Origin: Agelas oroides
Taxonomy: Eukaryota > Porifera > Demospongiae > Agelasida > Agelasidae
Direction of reading: 5' to 3'
DNA: 64,000 bases
Assembly (NCBI GenBank): GCA_949130485.1
Contig: OX422202.1
Span: 1,138,501 to 1,202,500 of the forward strand
Shown here: positions 12,573-36,144 of the stretch, piece by piece
Layout: the number at the start of each line of letters is the position of its first letter
Numbering within the stretch: the stretch's first letter is position 1
The notes under the pieces: generated by a model
The model's input: the letters and a program-made list of their open reading frames with translations, nothing else
Databases searched by the model: none
What the model was told of the DNA's origin: nothing
Program-made: the position numbers and the translations under genes

Positions 12573-13901
12573 GACTTACAGGGATTCTTGCTGGCTCAGT
12601 AGGGGGAGTGGTTCCCTCTGCATGAGCCATCATCGATATGCAGTTCCAGAGGACTTGCTGTAACATCATCTGCTGAGCTGGATTGCAGTAAACTTGCCCC
12701 TGTCCATAACTGGGAACCCCTCCTTCGATTCCAGGTGACTCCACTGCTTGACCTCTCACTTCTGTTGCTTGTACTCCTGGCTGCCTCTCCACTGGCTTTT
12801 GCGCACTTGTTTTTGCTTGTCCTTTTTTTGGAGTCTCCCCCTGTGCAACTTGAATCTGTGACTTTACCACTGATGTCTTCTCTTGCGCTCCCCCGTTTTT
12901 TGGACTCCCCTGTGCCTTCCTTCCGCCTTGCCCCTGCATGTTTTTATTTGGTCCTTTAGCAACCCCGTTTATTGACTTCCTACCAGTCTTCTCAGGCCAT
13001 CCACTCGTGGTCCTGTACGGCCTCCACCCTTTCCGTTCCCTTTTTAAAATGATGGGTTTGCCAATCAAGTTACTGACGTCGTTTCCTGTGGTAGAGACCT
13101 GCACTCCTATCGTCTCATGTATTTTCACTGGTGACTGTGCTTGAGCTTGGTTTTCTGTCTGGTTCTCCAACTGAAGGATTTTTCTACTGAGCACCTCCAA
13201 CCTTCTATCCCTGTGCTCAACGTCTCTTTCCAGAACTTCTATCCGCTTCATCAGATGAAGTAGCAGCTCCACCATCTGAGGGGGCTGTTCTATCAGCGAC
13301 TGTTCAACGATGAAAACGTCTTTGCACTTCCTTGCCCCCAGCTGCGTCATAACTTCCTCCTTCATACTCCGCACCGAATTTGACACGTTGGTATCTGTCA
13401 CTTCTCTCTCACTTCTCGCTTCTCTGTACCGTTCTTTTATCGCCGCCTCAACCTCCTCCCCAGTAAACACGCCTCTCTGTGAGCGAAAATTCTCGACGAC
13501 GTCTCTCACAGCCTGTTCACGCGCCGCTTTCCTTTCAGCCCCACCCTTCTTGCTCTCTACTGTTCGCTCAGGGCCGTCACTCTCTCCCTCGCTGAACTTC
13601 TGGCGGTCTTCGCTCACCATCTCATCTGCTCTCCGGTCACTACAAGCTTCCTCTATTCTCTTTAGGTCTTCCTCAAACTCCTTCGCACACTTTTCGCACC
13701 TCCATTCTAACTCCCAAGCTGGCATAGCTCTCCTTCGCTCAGGCCACCACACCCACAATGGTACCATTTCTGACATCTTCCTTCGCAAAAGATACCATTC
13801 CTCACCGTCTTATTGCACTTTCCACACTTTCCACACGAGTTCACCTGCTTCGCCATAAACTGATTATTGGATGTTTTCTGACCTTTGTCAGTTAAAACCA
13901 T
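12475..13901 (-). pseudogene. LINE ORF1 with PHD finger, frameshifted
   Basis: Two overlapping frames. 13901-13707 encodes 'CGKCGKCNKTV...CEGRCQKWYHCGCGGLSEGELCQ', the first part of a PHD finger. 13788-12475 supplies its final 'EWRCEKC' pair followed by a charged, coiled-coil-rich and basic region. The two halves of the zinc finger are in different frames, so one small indel near 13730-13750 is the simplest explanation. PHD domains occur in ORF1 proteins of several LINE clades. The end of this ORF overlaps the start of ORF2 by about 100 bases in a different frame. Confidence 0.7.
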
Positions 13902-13990
13902 AGATAATAGAGTCGTAACGTTACGCTCTATTATCTATGGTTAAAACATAGATATATGAGACGTAACCGTTACGTCTCATATATCTATGG
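13899..13990. repeat. Two adjacent near-perfect palindromes
   Basis: 13899-13940 has arms CCATAGATAATAGAG / CTCTATTATCTATGG around a CGTAACGTTACG core. 13948-13990 has 21-base arms (CATAGATATATGAGACGTAAC and complement) around one base. Each is followed by GTTAAAA. A third relative is at 18048-18079. Confidence 0.85.
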
Positions 13991-14133
13991 TTAAAAAGAC
14001 AGTTTCTGATGCGTGCGCTGTTCAGTGGTCGATCAAGCAGATCTTCATCTAGATCTGTGACAGTGAACTAATACCTGCATGTTGCTGACTGTCAGGAAAT
14101 AATCAGTTTTGAAGCAGAAGGCCACGTGAGTGT

Positions 14134-14227
14134 TAGTCTCGCAGGCCAGATCGTTTCCTTCCCTCTGCGTGCCGATACTGAAAGCGATCGGTGCTGCGGG
14201 ACGGAAAGGGTCTGGCTTGCGAGACTA
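14134..14227. mobile_element. TAG...CTA foldback element, 94 bp, 9-bp TSD
   Basis: Ends TAGTCTCGCAGGCCAGA and TCTGGCTTGCGAGACTA; flanking repeat CGTGAGTGT at 14125-14133 and 14228-14236. The same insertion exists in unit B at 41800-41893, so it predates the segmental duplication. Confidence 0.88.
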
Positions 14228-14572
14228 CGTGAGTGTGTGCATAGACGTATAATTTATCTCGCAAGCTGGCGCCGAACCCAGGGTAAGCATGCATCACACA
14301 ATCCCTTTGCACAGGGGCGATTTTCGGTTTTGGGCGCAGTTTATACGGAAATCCGTAAAATACCGCGTCATGTAGTCCAACTTTAACCCCCTATCACCTC
14401 TCTGCGACTTTACCGCGAAATTGCAAGAATGAAGAAGTGCCTATCACTGTCTCGGTCGCAGAAGCGGTCCTATACTGCAGCGCTAGGGTATGCAAACAGC
14501 AGTAGATGGCTAGAGGAGGTCTATAATCTCTATATATAAGGTCCCACGAAAAGCCCAACACCTGTGGTGATA

Positions 14573-15214
14573 TAGCCTCGTACCCAGGCCGTTAATTAGG
14601 AAAAACGGCCTGGCAACTTCTCCGAGTTCAAACTGTTGACTTCCGCTGCACTGGAGTTGTCAGTACCAATCAGATTTCAGAACGCTTCACGTGACAGTTG
14701 TACAGCATTTTAATTGCGTCATAAATGCATCACAGTATTAAATATACCCGTCCCGTGGTACCGCTAGCGCTTGGAATGACGCTTTTGTTCTAACTCCTTC
14801 CGTTGACTTGTGTGCAACAACTACAGTGCCTGCGGACAAAACGGATTCTTTATAAAAAAGGACCAGTTCGAGAGTAGCAGTGTCAGGTACTAGTTTAGTA
14901 CTTACTGTCAGTCGGACACATCGACATCGGTGAGCGAGAGCGAGTCTACTGCAAGCAGTTCGTCTACAGATGACAAGTAAGACAGTAACCATCCAATATA
15001 AGCCTGTAACGAGTCTACTGGCAAAAACAACGCGCTTGCACAATTACGAACAGTCACGTGGCTAAGATTTAAATATCACATGCATTATCCAATATTCATG
15101 GCTTGTATGGGTGCAGCTGTAATCTTTTCACGTCACATCCGTATACAGTTTGAACATGAACCCGGGTAAGTTGCCAGGCCGTTTTTCCTAATTAACGGCC
15201 TGGGTACGAGGCTA
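14573..15214. mobile_element. Long TAG...CTA inverted-repeat element, 642 bp, 9-bp TSD
   Basis: TIRs of about 45 bp (TAGCCTCGTACCCAGGCCGT... and its complement ending CGAGGCTA) flank roughly 550 bp of unique sequence. The TSD GTGGTGATA lies at 14564-14572 and 15215-15223. It is nested in the 4374-bp transposon and shows that this foldback family has longer members. No convincing ORF inside. Confidence 0.88.
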
Positions 15215-15411
15215 GTGGTGATAGGGCCTGCAAGAAGCAGTAGAAAGCTTGTGGAAGTCTACAATTGAGGCACACTCTACCCTCTGGGATTGCCAGCGTG
15301 GCAAACAATTGCTACATAAGTGAAATCATGCAGTGCCTGTCTAACCATCCAAAAATGACATCTGTCGTTGACCAACTCACTCCAAGCCATCCCAGTCTCT
15401 GCAACATAGTC

Positions 15412-15637
15412 TCGTGCCCAGATCTCTTATGAGGAAAAGGGTCTGGTGACTATTGAGCACTTTCTTGTTCTTGGTTGTGCCAAGTCAGATGTCTCGATTC
15501 TGAACAAGCCAATGAAATAGCATTACATCATAAAGAAGTAATTATTCACTTATTCAAAATCAAAATTGCTTCCTTGGCACAACCAAAGAAACACTCAATA
15601 GTCACAGACCCTTGGGTCTGGGGATGAGACCACTGGA
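15412..15637. mobile_element. Probable decayed foldback element
   Basis: TAGTCTCGTGCCCAGATC at the left and GGGTCTGGGGATGAGACC at the right are imperfect inverted repeats. Inner arms (TGTGCCAAG / CTTGGCACA) also pair. No clear target-site duplication remains. Confidence 0.55.
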
Positions 15638-18047
15638 ACTGGGAATGCCATATAAACATCTGAGAAACAAGCTCTCCTTTATTCATTCTTAGTCACATTG
15701 ATAGGTCAAATATGCAACCTTGCAGCATTTAGAACAATGTGGAGTGACTGCCAATACTCTATAGTGTCATTTCACCAACCACAATACTGGCTGCATTGAA
15801 GGGTTATTATAATGCATCATGTACAGCAGAGTGGTGAACACTGTATTAGGAATTACTTTTTATACCATGCAGACACATCACCACTGCTTTGTCAAGACGA
15901 GCAGTGTGATGCTCATGAATTCCTCAGCACTGTTTTTGAGTTTGCTGAGCAAGACTAGTGTGAAGTAAGAGTATGTAATGACTTGATATATACTTTATGG
16001 TTCAGGAGCTGTGAATGTAAGTGCCATAATGATTTTTGATTAATCCAACACCAGCTCTGGAACACAAAGAGGTATATGTTTTTGTAGTTGTCATGCATCA
16101 AATATAACACTCATCTTTTCGGAAGTAAGATGTAAAGAATGTATAGAGAAATATCTGACCAAAGAACACAACATTTACATCTTCAGTTGTATGCCAGAGT
16201 GAGCAAACAACTTTCTTTGTGTCATTACTTACACACTATTTGTCACCCTTTTCTCTCTAACGTATTTGCAGGAGAGATGTTCAGTACATGTACAAGATCT
16301 CTTGCTCCAATGAGTAGAGATCTTGCACATGTACTGAATGTCTCTCTTGTAAATAGGTTAGAGAGTATAGTGTGCAAGTAGAAGATGTCACTTCAGAGTG
16401 TAATAGGTAGAATCCAGCTTACAAAATGAAAATTGAAAATGATGTTTATTGTAAGTACATGTATGGAATACACTATATAGGTGCAATAACATACTCACCA
16501 GGAAAAGACAACGAAGTTGTCTTTACTACCCAAAGTACTATGCATTCATGTGGGAAGACGTAAGCAATGTATATAGCTACACAATAAAAAGTTTTTGTGT
16601 TATGTAGAATACTTTCCTATGATACTATAAAGTGAGATGCTCGACTAAAGTCAAAGTTCAGGTACATGCCATAACTCTGTAATTTACAGTAGACGTATGT
16701 ATAGGAACCAACCCTGAGCATCCCAATGAGAGAAGAATTTACTAGCTGACTGGGATTGTTGTGTACACAAGGATATGCAGCAACACTGGACACTACTCTG
16801 CTGTTTGTCATTCACTGAAAGACAGTAAATGGTGGTTCCATTTGAATGACTCCAAGGTATTATTATATAAGAACTGTTGGTGCTCAATTTGGACTCTACA
16901 GTGTTTAGTGCATTTCAGATAATCCCAGCTGCTATTATCCTTCAACAAGACCCATACATACATTTATATGCTCTTCTATGAGTTAAAAGAGAGTATAACA
17001 ATATTTGTATCATGATTATAAATTATATTATTCATCTGTTGAAGAGAGACCAATAGTTCTACTGTTACATGCTTGTAGACTTCCGGGACCAACACAGCTT
17101 GATGACCAAGTACCTGACACACAACTGATCATGTTATTGATATAAAAATAATTGCTACATACATGGACCTAATCCAGCAGGAAACTTCAGAGATAATCAT
17201 ACAGACTGCGATAAGGACATGCTTCTATTATTAAATATTAGGCTGGCAAACAAGTCTTTGTTTTGGGGTCCCAGTTCTTCCAAAAATTCCAGCAACAAGG
17301 CTATGAAGATGTAGTCCTTTTAACCCACTGGGCAATGCTGGTGAGACTCCTCAGTTACTTTTATTTACAACATAATATACATGCACCCAAATCACTGAAT
17401 TTTTGCTTTATTCAGCCAGGTGATTGACATACATCAAAAATGCATAGAATACTATGACTCACCCTCAACATTTTTATATTGTATGTACATGCTCAAACGC
17501 GAAAATGACAGCACTACTGCATTCACAGATTGTTCCTAGATTCTCATGTAGAACAGAAACCAAATGACAGAAAGCAGTGGCTCCAGTCTCTGTAATTTTC
17601 AGCAGTGCCTACAAAACAAAATTATCTCATACCCCTACCTCAACAATTGCATATGCCTTTCACAACTTTGGATGGACTGATAGTTAGTTATGAGTAGAAC
17701 AGCCTAAAGAGTGCTGTATTTATACATCTATATTTCATAGTATCTGTGTGGTCTCATGGCAGAAAGCCAATGTATAAAGACCAATGAAGGAGGAGTCAAG
17801 AGAAGACAAGCCAGAACATAGGCGGCAGAACCGGGGGGCTAGGGGGGCTTTAGCTCCCCCAATTCTTGACCTGGAACCTGGAAGTAGGCCTCAGTAACGC
17901 ATGCATACTGCAAGTGCAAGTCTCTGCCCTTCAGTCTGAACTAGTTTCAACGTGAAGTACAAAGTAGAAACTGTTCTTGTCCAGGTCGTCAATTCGTCTA
18001 TAAGATGCCCACTTCATCAGGCACGACACTTACAAGGTCGACTACAG
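15638..18047. other. Interior of the 4374-bp transposon, no gene seen
   Basis: AT-rich sequence without a supported reading frame. There is a local inverted repeat at 16272-16352 (TTCAGTACATGTACAAGATCT against AGATCTTGCACATGTACTGAA). Confidence 0.5.
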
Positions 18048-18079
18048 CATAGATATATGAGACGTCTCATATATCTATG
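18048..18079. repeat. Perfect 32-bp palindrome
   Basis: CATAGATATATGAGAC followed directly by its reverse complement GTCTCATATATCTATG. It shares its arms with the palindrome at 13948-13990. Confidence 0.9.
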
Positions 18080-18710
18080 ACTATAGTGACTGAAACACCT
18101 TGTGATGACTGACGTGTATCGTGGCGAACGGCGGTATTAGGCCTACTCCTGCCATCCACTCTAGTCGGACTAGTGGCATTTGGGTACAAATATGACTCAG
18201 AAGCGATCTCAGAGCACCTAATTTTAAAAAAAAATTCTGGGGGAGCATGCCCCCAGACCCCCCTATCGTGTGCATTCTTACGCACGCACCATCATCGGTG
18301 CCCCCCCCAATCTCAAGCACCTTCCACTGCCTCTGAGCCAGAATACCAAGAGGGTCAAGAATGGCTCCACAGAGATGGCCTAAATAATAAAAGATTGGTG
18401 CCCAAAACCTGCCACTCCCTCTGAAGAGGCCCAAAAAACCACACAGTCTATCCAACAACATTGCATTAAACATTAATTGTAGGCATTAAACGTAATAAAA
18501 ACATCACCCTCACATAGCCGGCGTCTACTGTAGTTATTGCTCTATTATCAAATTGTACTTTGTTGTCTGTTGCTCGCTGTCTCAGATAACGACTTTTTGC
18601 AGTTTTCAGTGCGCTAGGGGTTAAAGTTGGATTGCATGACGCGGTGTTTTACGGATTTCCGTATAAACTGCGCCCAAAACCGAAAATCGCTGCACAGGGC
18701 ATGTTTCGTT

Positions 18711-18802
18711 TAGTCTCGTGCCCATGCAGACCCCACCCAGCTCACCCTAACCCTAACCCTAACCCTTTCCTCGTGAGAGGGTTGGGTGTGGGCACGAGAC
18801 TA
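18711..18802. mobile_element. TAG...CTA foldback element with telomere-like core, 92 bp
   Basis: Ends TAGTCTCGTGCCCA and TGGGCACGAGACTA. TSD is TGTTTCGTT at 18702-18710 against TGTTTCATT at 18803-18811 (one mismatch). Unit B has an unoccupied single TGTTTCATT at 41991-41999. The loop contains three CCCTAA copies. Confidence 0.82.
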
Positions 18803-19031
18803 TGTTTCATTGTCCTCACCCCTTCCTCTCTTTGTGAGGGGTGTGCCTGTGCCCTGCGACCTTCTAGAAATTCATTAATTATGGGAATAATACAGACAGT
18901 CGGTAAACTACGCGCAATATATGCAATACTTAGCATGCAGGGTCAGAGGTGGATTGTTTACCTATATTGCTGGCATTTTTTAATGCCTCTACATATGCAG
19001 AATTTCACGAGTTGGTAGCCTAAGCTGGCAC

Positions 19032-19134
19032 TAGTCTCGTGCCTAGCCTCGTTCCCAGGCTCACCCCGCTCCCTCCTTAGCGGGGTGAGCCTGGGAACGA
19101 GGCTATCTCGTGCCCAGACCTGGGCACAAGACTA
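19032..19134. mobile_element. TAG...CTA foldback element hosting a nested copy
   Basis: The outer element TAGTCTCGTGCC...CAGACCTGGGCACAAGACTA is flanked by AGCTGGCAC at 19023-19031 and 19135-19143. It is split by the inner element at 19044-19105. Confidence 0.85.
19044..19105. mobile_element. Nested TAG...CTA foldback element, 62 bp
   Basis: TAGCCTCGTTCCCAGGCT...AGCCTGGGAACGAGGCTA, flanked by TCTCGTGCC at 19035-19043 and 19106-19114. It is inserted inside the related element at 19032-19134. Confidence 0.88.
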
Positions 19135-19336
19135 AGCTGGCACTGCATTAGTTTCCCAGGCCAGGGTTCAAGGGTTTAACTCCACCCACTCACATGCTCA
19201 ATTTGTGCAGAGACTAAGTTCAAAAAGAAGTGCGTCGGATGAGTGGTTGAAGTAAAATTTACGATACTCATAGAATCATGTGCCAATTAAGGTGGGTGTG
19301 GCTACAACATAGCCTTGTTCCCAGACCTTCATGCGT

Positions 19337-21279
19337 TTGTACCCCACCTCCCATGTGTGTATCCCACCTCCCATGTGTGTACCCCACCTCCCATGTGTGT
19401 ACCCCACCTCCCATGTGTGTACCCCACCTCCCATGTGTGTACCCCACCTCCCATGTGTGTACCCCACCTCCCATGTGTGTATCCCACCTCCCATGTGTAC
19501 CCCACCTCCCATGTGTGTACCCCACCTCCCATGTGTGTACCCCACCTCCCATGTGTGTACCCCACCTCCCATGTGTGTACCCCACCTCCCATGTGTACCC
19601 CACCTCCCATGTGTACCCCACCTCCCATGTGTGTACCCCACCTCCCATGTGTGTACCCCACCTCCCATGTGTGTACCCCACCTCCCATGTGTACCCCACC
19701 TCCCATGTGTACCCCACCTCCCATGTGTGTACCCCACCTCCCATGTGTGTACCCCACCTCCCATGTGTGTACCCCACCTCCCATGTGTGTACCCCACCTC
19801 CCATGTGTGTACCCCACCTCCCATGTGTGTACCCCACCTCCCATGTGTACCCCACCTCCCATGTGTGTACCCCACCTCCCATGTGTGTACCCCACCTCCC
19901 ATGTGTGTACCCCACCTCCCATGTGTGTACCCCACCTCCCATGTGTGTACCCCACCTCCCATGTGTGTACCCCACCTCCCATGTGTGTACCCCACCTCCC
20001 ATGTGTGTACCCCACCTCCCATGTGTACCCCACCTCCCATGTGTGTACCCCACCTCCCATGTGTGTACCCCACCTCCCATGTGTGTACCCCACCTCCCAT
20101 GTGTGTACCCCACCTCCCATGTGTGTACCCCACCTCCCATGTGTGTACCCCACCTCCCATGTGTACCCCACCTCCCATGTGTGTACCCCACCTCCCATGT
20201 GTGTACCCCACCTCCCATGTGTATCCCACCTCCCATGTGTGTGTGCACACATGGGAGGTGGGATACACACATGGGAGGTGGCCCGGGCCCACCTCCCATG
20301 TGTGTATCCCACCTCCCATGTCCACCTCCCATGTGTGTATCCCACCTCCCATGTGTATCCCACCTCCCATGTGTGTATCCCACCTCCCATGTGTGTATTC
20401 CACCTCCCATGTGTGTATCCCACCTCCCATGTCTGTATCCCACCTCCCATGTGTGTACTCCACCTCCCATGTGTGCACCCCACCTCCCATGTGTGTACCC
20501 CACCTCCCATGTGTGTACCCCACCTCCCATGTGTATCCCACCTCCCATGTGTGCACCCCACCTCCCATGTGTGTATCCCACCTCCCATGTGTGTATTCCA
20601 CCTCCCATGTGTGTACCCCACCTCCCATGTGTATCCCACCTCCCATGTGTGTATCCCACCTCCCATGTGTGTACCCCACCTCCCATGTGTGTACCCCACC
20701 TCCCATGTGTGCACCCCACCTCCCATGTGTGTATCCCACCTCCCATGTGTACCCCACCTCCCATGTGTGTACCCCACCTCCCATGTGTACTCCACCTCCC
20801 ATGTGTACCCCACCTCCCATGTGTACCCCACCTCCCATGTGTATCCCACCTCCCATGTGTGTATCCCACCTCCCATGTGTGTATCCCACCTCCCATGTGT
20901 GTATCCCACCTCCCATGTGTGTATCCCACCTCCCATGTGTGTATCCCACCTCCCATGTGTGTATCCCACCTCCCATGTGTGCACCCCACCTCCCATGTGT
21001 GTACCCCACCTCCCATGTGTGTACCCCACCTCCCATGTGTATCCCACCTCCCATGTGTGCACCCCACCTCCCATGTGTGTATCCCACCTCCCATGTGTGT
21101 ATCCCACCTCCCATGTGTGTACCCCACCTCCCATGTGTATCCCACCTCCCATGTGTGTATCCCACCTCCCATGTGTGTACCCCACCTCCCATGTGTGTAC
21201 CCCACCTCCCATGTGTGCACCCCACCTCCCATGTGTGTATCCCACCTGCCATGTGTGTATCCCACCTCCCATGTGTGTC
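19337..21279. repeat. 20/18-bp minisatellite array, about 100 units
   Basis: Unit ACCCCACCTCCCATGTGTGT, mixed with an 18-bp form lacking one GT and with variants ATCCC, GCACCCC and CTCC. The left part is dominated by ACCCC units, the right part by ATCCC units. A short inverted block at about 20242-20282 sits next to CCCGGGCCC. Because the unit is not a multiple of three and lacks stops, it is open in many frames on both strands; these frames are not genes. A few units of the same repeat occur at 28062-28147. Confidence 0.95.
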
Positions 21280-21283
21280 TACT

Positions 21284-21970
21284 GTGGTATGACAACAGTA
21301 AGTAGCCAGCTAGTGATGGTTGGTGGTCGTGTGTTCACTCGACCTAACAAGACAACCAACACACTACGAGTCTACGCTCCCTCAGAGAAGAGATGGAAAC
21401 AACCCTACCCTCCAATGAACACACCTCGTCAGTGGCCAGCTGTATCCACTTACCACCAATGTCTGGTGGTGGCAGGTGGGCGTGATGATAGTGGGACTGA
21501 CATAGCTACAGTTGAAGTCCTCGACACATCTGTCAGCCATTGTCAGTGGCTCTCTGCTACAGGACTACCCGTGAGATGCAGTCTAATGTCAGCCGCCATT
21601 ACACACGGTACGTTGTACCTACTAGGAGGTACGCTGGGCAAGCAAGTACTCAGCGTGTCTCTCCCAGCCCTTACACAAACTGACAAGCCACCCGCACAAT
21701 GGCGCACACTCCCCGACGCCCCACTGGAGAGCTCTGCCGCCATCGCTGTCCATGGATCTCTGTTGGCAGTGGGAGGAAGCCATGGCGGACAAAGAAGCTA
21801 GCTCAGCCATCCACGTCTACGACCAAGAGAAGAACGCGTGGGACAAGGTGGGCGACTTACCTACTGAACGAACATATTGTGCGTGCTGTCTGTTACCGAG
21901 CGGGGAGATCCTTGTTGCTGGAGGAGGAGGCTCGGCTAGCCGAATGGACGTGGCAGCTGTGAAGGACTAA
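21284..21970 (+). pseudogene. Third Kelch-exon copy, truncated and frameshifted
   Basis: Homologous to the Kelch exon at 40666-41553 from its 'YCGMTTVSSQLVMVGG' block onward. The 5' part of the exon and all kinase exons are missing, and the sequence joins the minisatellite directly. At about 21799 an AGCT is duplicated relative to unit B (AGCTAGCTCAGCC against AGCTCAGCC), which creates a TAG and shifts the frame. The final repeat continues in another frame to a stop at 21968-21970. Codons upstream of the break are otherwise well preserved, which suggests recent loss. Confidence 0.85.
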
Positions 21971-21999
21971 CCGTTGTGTTGTAATCTCGTTCCCAGGCC

Positions 22000-22207
22000 A
22001 CCTTAGCTGGTCTGGGAGCGAGGCTTTTCTGATCTTCATTTTTGTACTCTGACCTTGATTTTTTTGCAATCTGATCTTAAATTTGTCATTTTCTCATGCG
22101 TGCGCTGTTTAGCGGTCCATCGAACAGATCTTCGTTTAGATCTGTGACAGTGAACTAATACTACTGCATGTTGCTGACTGTCAGGAAATAAATCAGCTTT
22201 GAACATC
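22000..22207. other. Kelch 3' flank shared with units A and B
   Basis: Contains the ancient short foldback element and a block (TGCTGACTGTCAGGAAATAA) also found near 14080 and 41750. Similarity ends at about 22207, where the reverse-transcriptase fragment begins. Confidence 0.7.
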
Positions 22208-23411
22208 TCCAAATTAGACTCTTAGAGAAAGTCATCCATGCCGAACTCCAATCCTCCGCCCTCTCCCTAATTGGCCTAAACCCACTACAGGGTGGCTTCC
22301 GCTCTGGCTACAGTCCTATCCACACCGCCTTTGTCCTGCAAGAAGCCATCCAATCAATCAGGGAAAGTGGTAAGAAGGCATATGAGGTGATATGTAGCAT
22401 TGCTAGATGTCAAGAAAGCCTTCGACACAGTCTGGCACCATGGACTGTTTGTCAAACTGCACCGCAAAGGCATCCCAACCCGCATCTGGCATATCCTAAA
22501 CAACTGGTACACCTCCTCCTCTTGCTCTGTACTTCAATGTGGCAACCACTCCAGCTCATTCCCAATCCTGCAGGGTGTCCGCCAGGGAGCAATTCTACTA
22601 TACTCTATCTTTGTGGACGACCTCTTAAACACTCTTGACCACTCTGGTCTCAGAGCGAGGATTGGAGAAGTCTTTTGCGGTGCCCCAATGTACGCTGACG
22701 ATCTAGCACTGGTGGCCAGCTCCCCTGAAGAGCTACAAGCAATGCTAGACACTACGCCTCCCAGTAGCGTTACCAACTGAACTCCTCCAAATCCGTGATC
22801 CTTGTATTCGGTGAGTCACCCCGCTCTAGGGCCCTCCCAAGATCCAATAGGCAATGGCTTCTAGCAGGCCAGCAATTGCAAGAAGTTGACGAGCACCACC
22901 ACCTTGGAATCCTACGTTCAGTTCACTACTCCACCTTGGCTCGCACTTCCGAGCGGTGTGCCACTGGCCGGAGTGCCTTCTTTGCCCTGAATGCAGTCGG
23001 CTCCCGATTTGGCTGCTTACATCCTGTCACCTCCTACAGACTTTACTCCAATGTGAACTATGGTCTATATCTAAAACTGAGTCCCTTATGCTGGAATGTG
23101 TCCACCGGAAGATCCTAAGAACCATCCAAGGCCTCCCTGTCAGATGCCCTAGTGTAATTCTAACTACTCTCCTAGGCTCCAGGGTCATATCCTCGTTCAT
23201 ATCACAGCAGCAACTCACCTTTAGCAACCCCATCACATCCATGTCCACTACTGACCTTCCCAGACTGATCCTTGAATGGTTGACTAATCCACCACTCTCT
23301 GGGATCATCCCCCTGTGGCAACAAGTGCTGGACAATTAGCGCGAAGAAGCCAGCAAACTTTCAGGGACTCTTCTTTCTGATCTCACCTCCAAATCCTGCC
23401 AGTTGGAGTGA
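22208..23411 (+). pseudogene. Decayed LINE reverse-transcriptase fragment
   Basis: Plus-strand pieces in shifting frames: 'LNPLQGGFRSGYSPIHTAF', 'LLDVKKAFDTVWHHGL', 'ILQGVRQGAILLYSIFVDDL' and the catalytic 'YADDLALVAS'. The frame changes near 22390 and 22775, and a TAG interrupts at 23336-23338, after which a further in-frame stretch runs to a TGA near 23412. The LSP residues expected after GVRQGAI are deleted. It differs from the LINE at 9.3-13.9 kb. It abuts the broken 5' end of dynein unit B. Confidence 0.8.
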
Positions 23412-36132
<12,721 letters not shown>

Positions 36133-36138
36133 ACATGA

Positions 36139-36144
36139 AATAAA
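36139..36144 (+). terminator. Polyadenylation signal of dynein unit B
   Basis: AATAAA a few bases after the TGA stop; conserved with unit A. Confidence 0.6.

Larger units (their letters stand above)
9077..14004 (-). mobile_element. Non-LTR retrotransposon (LINE) block inserted antisense in unit A
   Basis: Unit B runs uninterrupted through the same flanks (about 41640-41690), so roughly 4.9 kb was added here. On the minus strand the order is an ORF1 with a PHD finger, then ORF2 with an APE-type endonuclease and a reverse transcriptase. Two long palindromes sit at the 5' side (13899-13990). The 3' part (9077-9299) is non-coding, and I see no clear poly-A tail or target-site duplication. Boundaries are taken from where similarity to unit B stops. 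Confidence 0.8.
14317..18690. mobile_element. Non-autonomous inverted-repeat DNA transposon, 4374 bp
   Basis: Terminal inverted repeats of about 77 bp begin GCGATTTTCGGTTTTGGG and differ at roughly three positions. They are flanked by TGCACAGGG (14308-14316 and 18691-18699). The unit B counterpart at 41980-41988 has this 9-mer once, which is an empty site. No transposase-like reading frame is visible inside. The interior carries other foldback elements (14573-15214, about 15412-15637) and a palindrome (18048-18079). A 9-bp duplication with long TIRs fits Mutator-like elements, by inference only. Confidence 0.85.

Noticed and set aside
9361..13858. Plus-strand frames of 70-180 codons in the LINE
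   Set aside because: Shadows of ORF1 and ORF2, which lie on the minus strand with clear PHD, endonuclease and RT motifs.
18745..18770. Telomere or interstitial telomeric array
   Set aside because: Only three CCCTAA units, in the loop of a foldback element.
19268..21801. Six very long open frames (650-830 codons) on both strands
   Set aside because: They are the minisatellite read in all frames; the unit lacks stops and the peptide is purely periodic. Only the Kelch part after 21284 is real coding ancestry.
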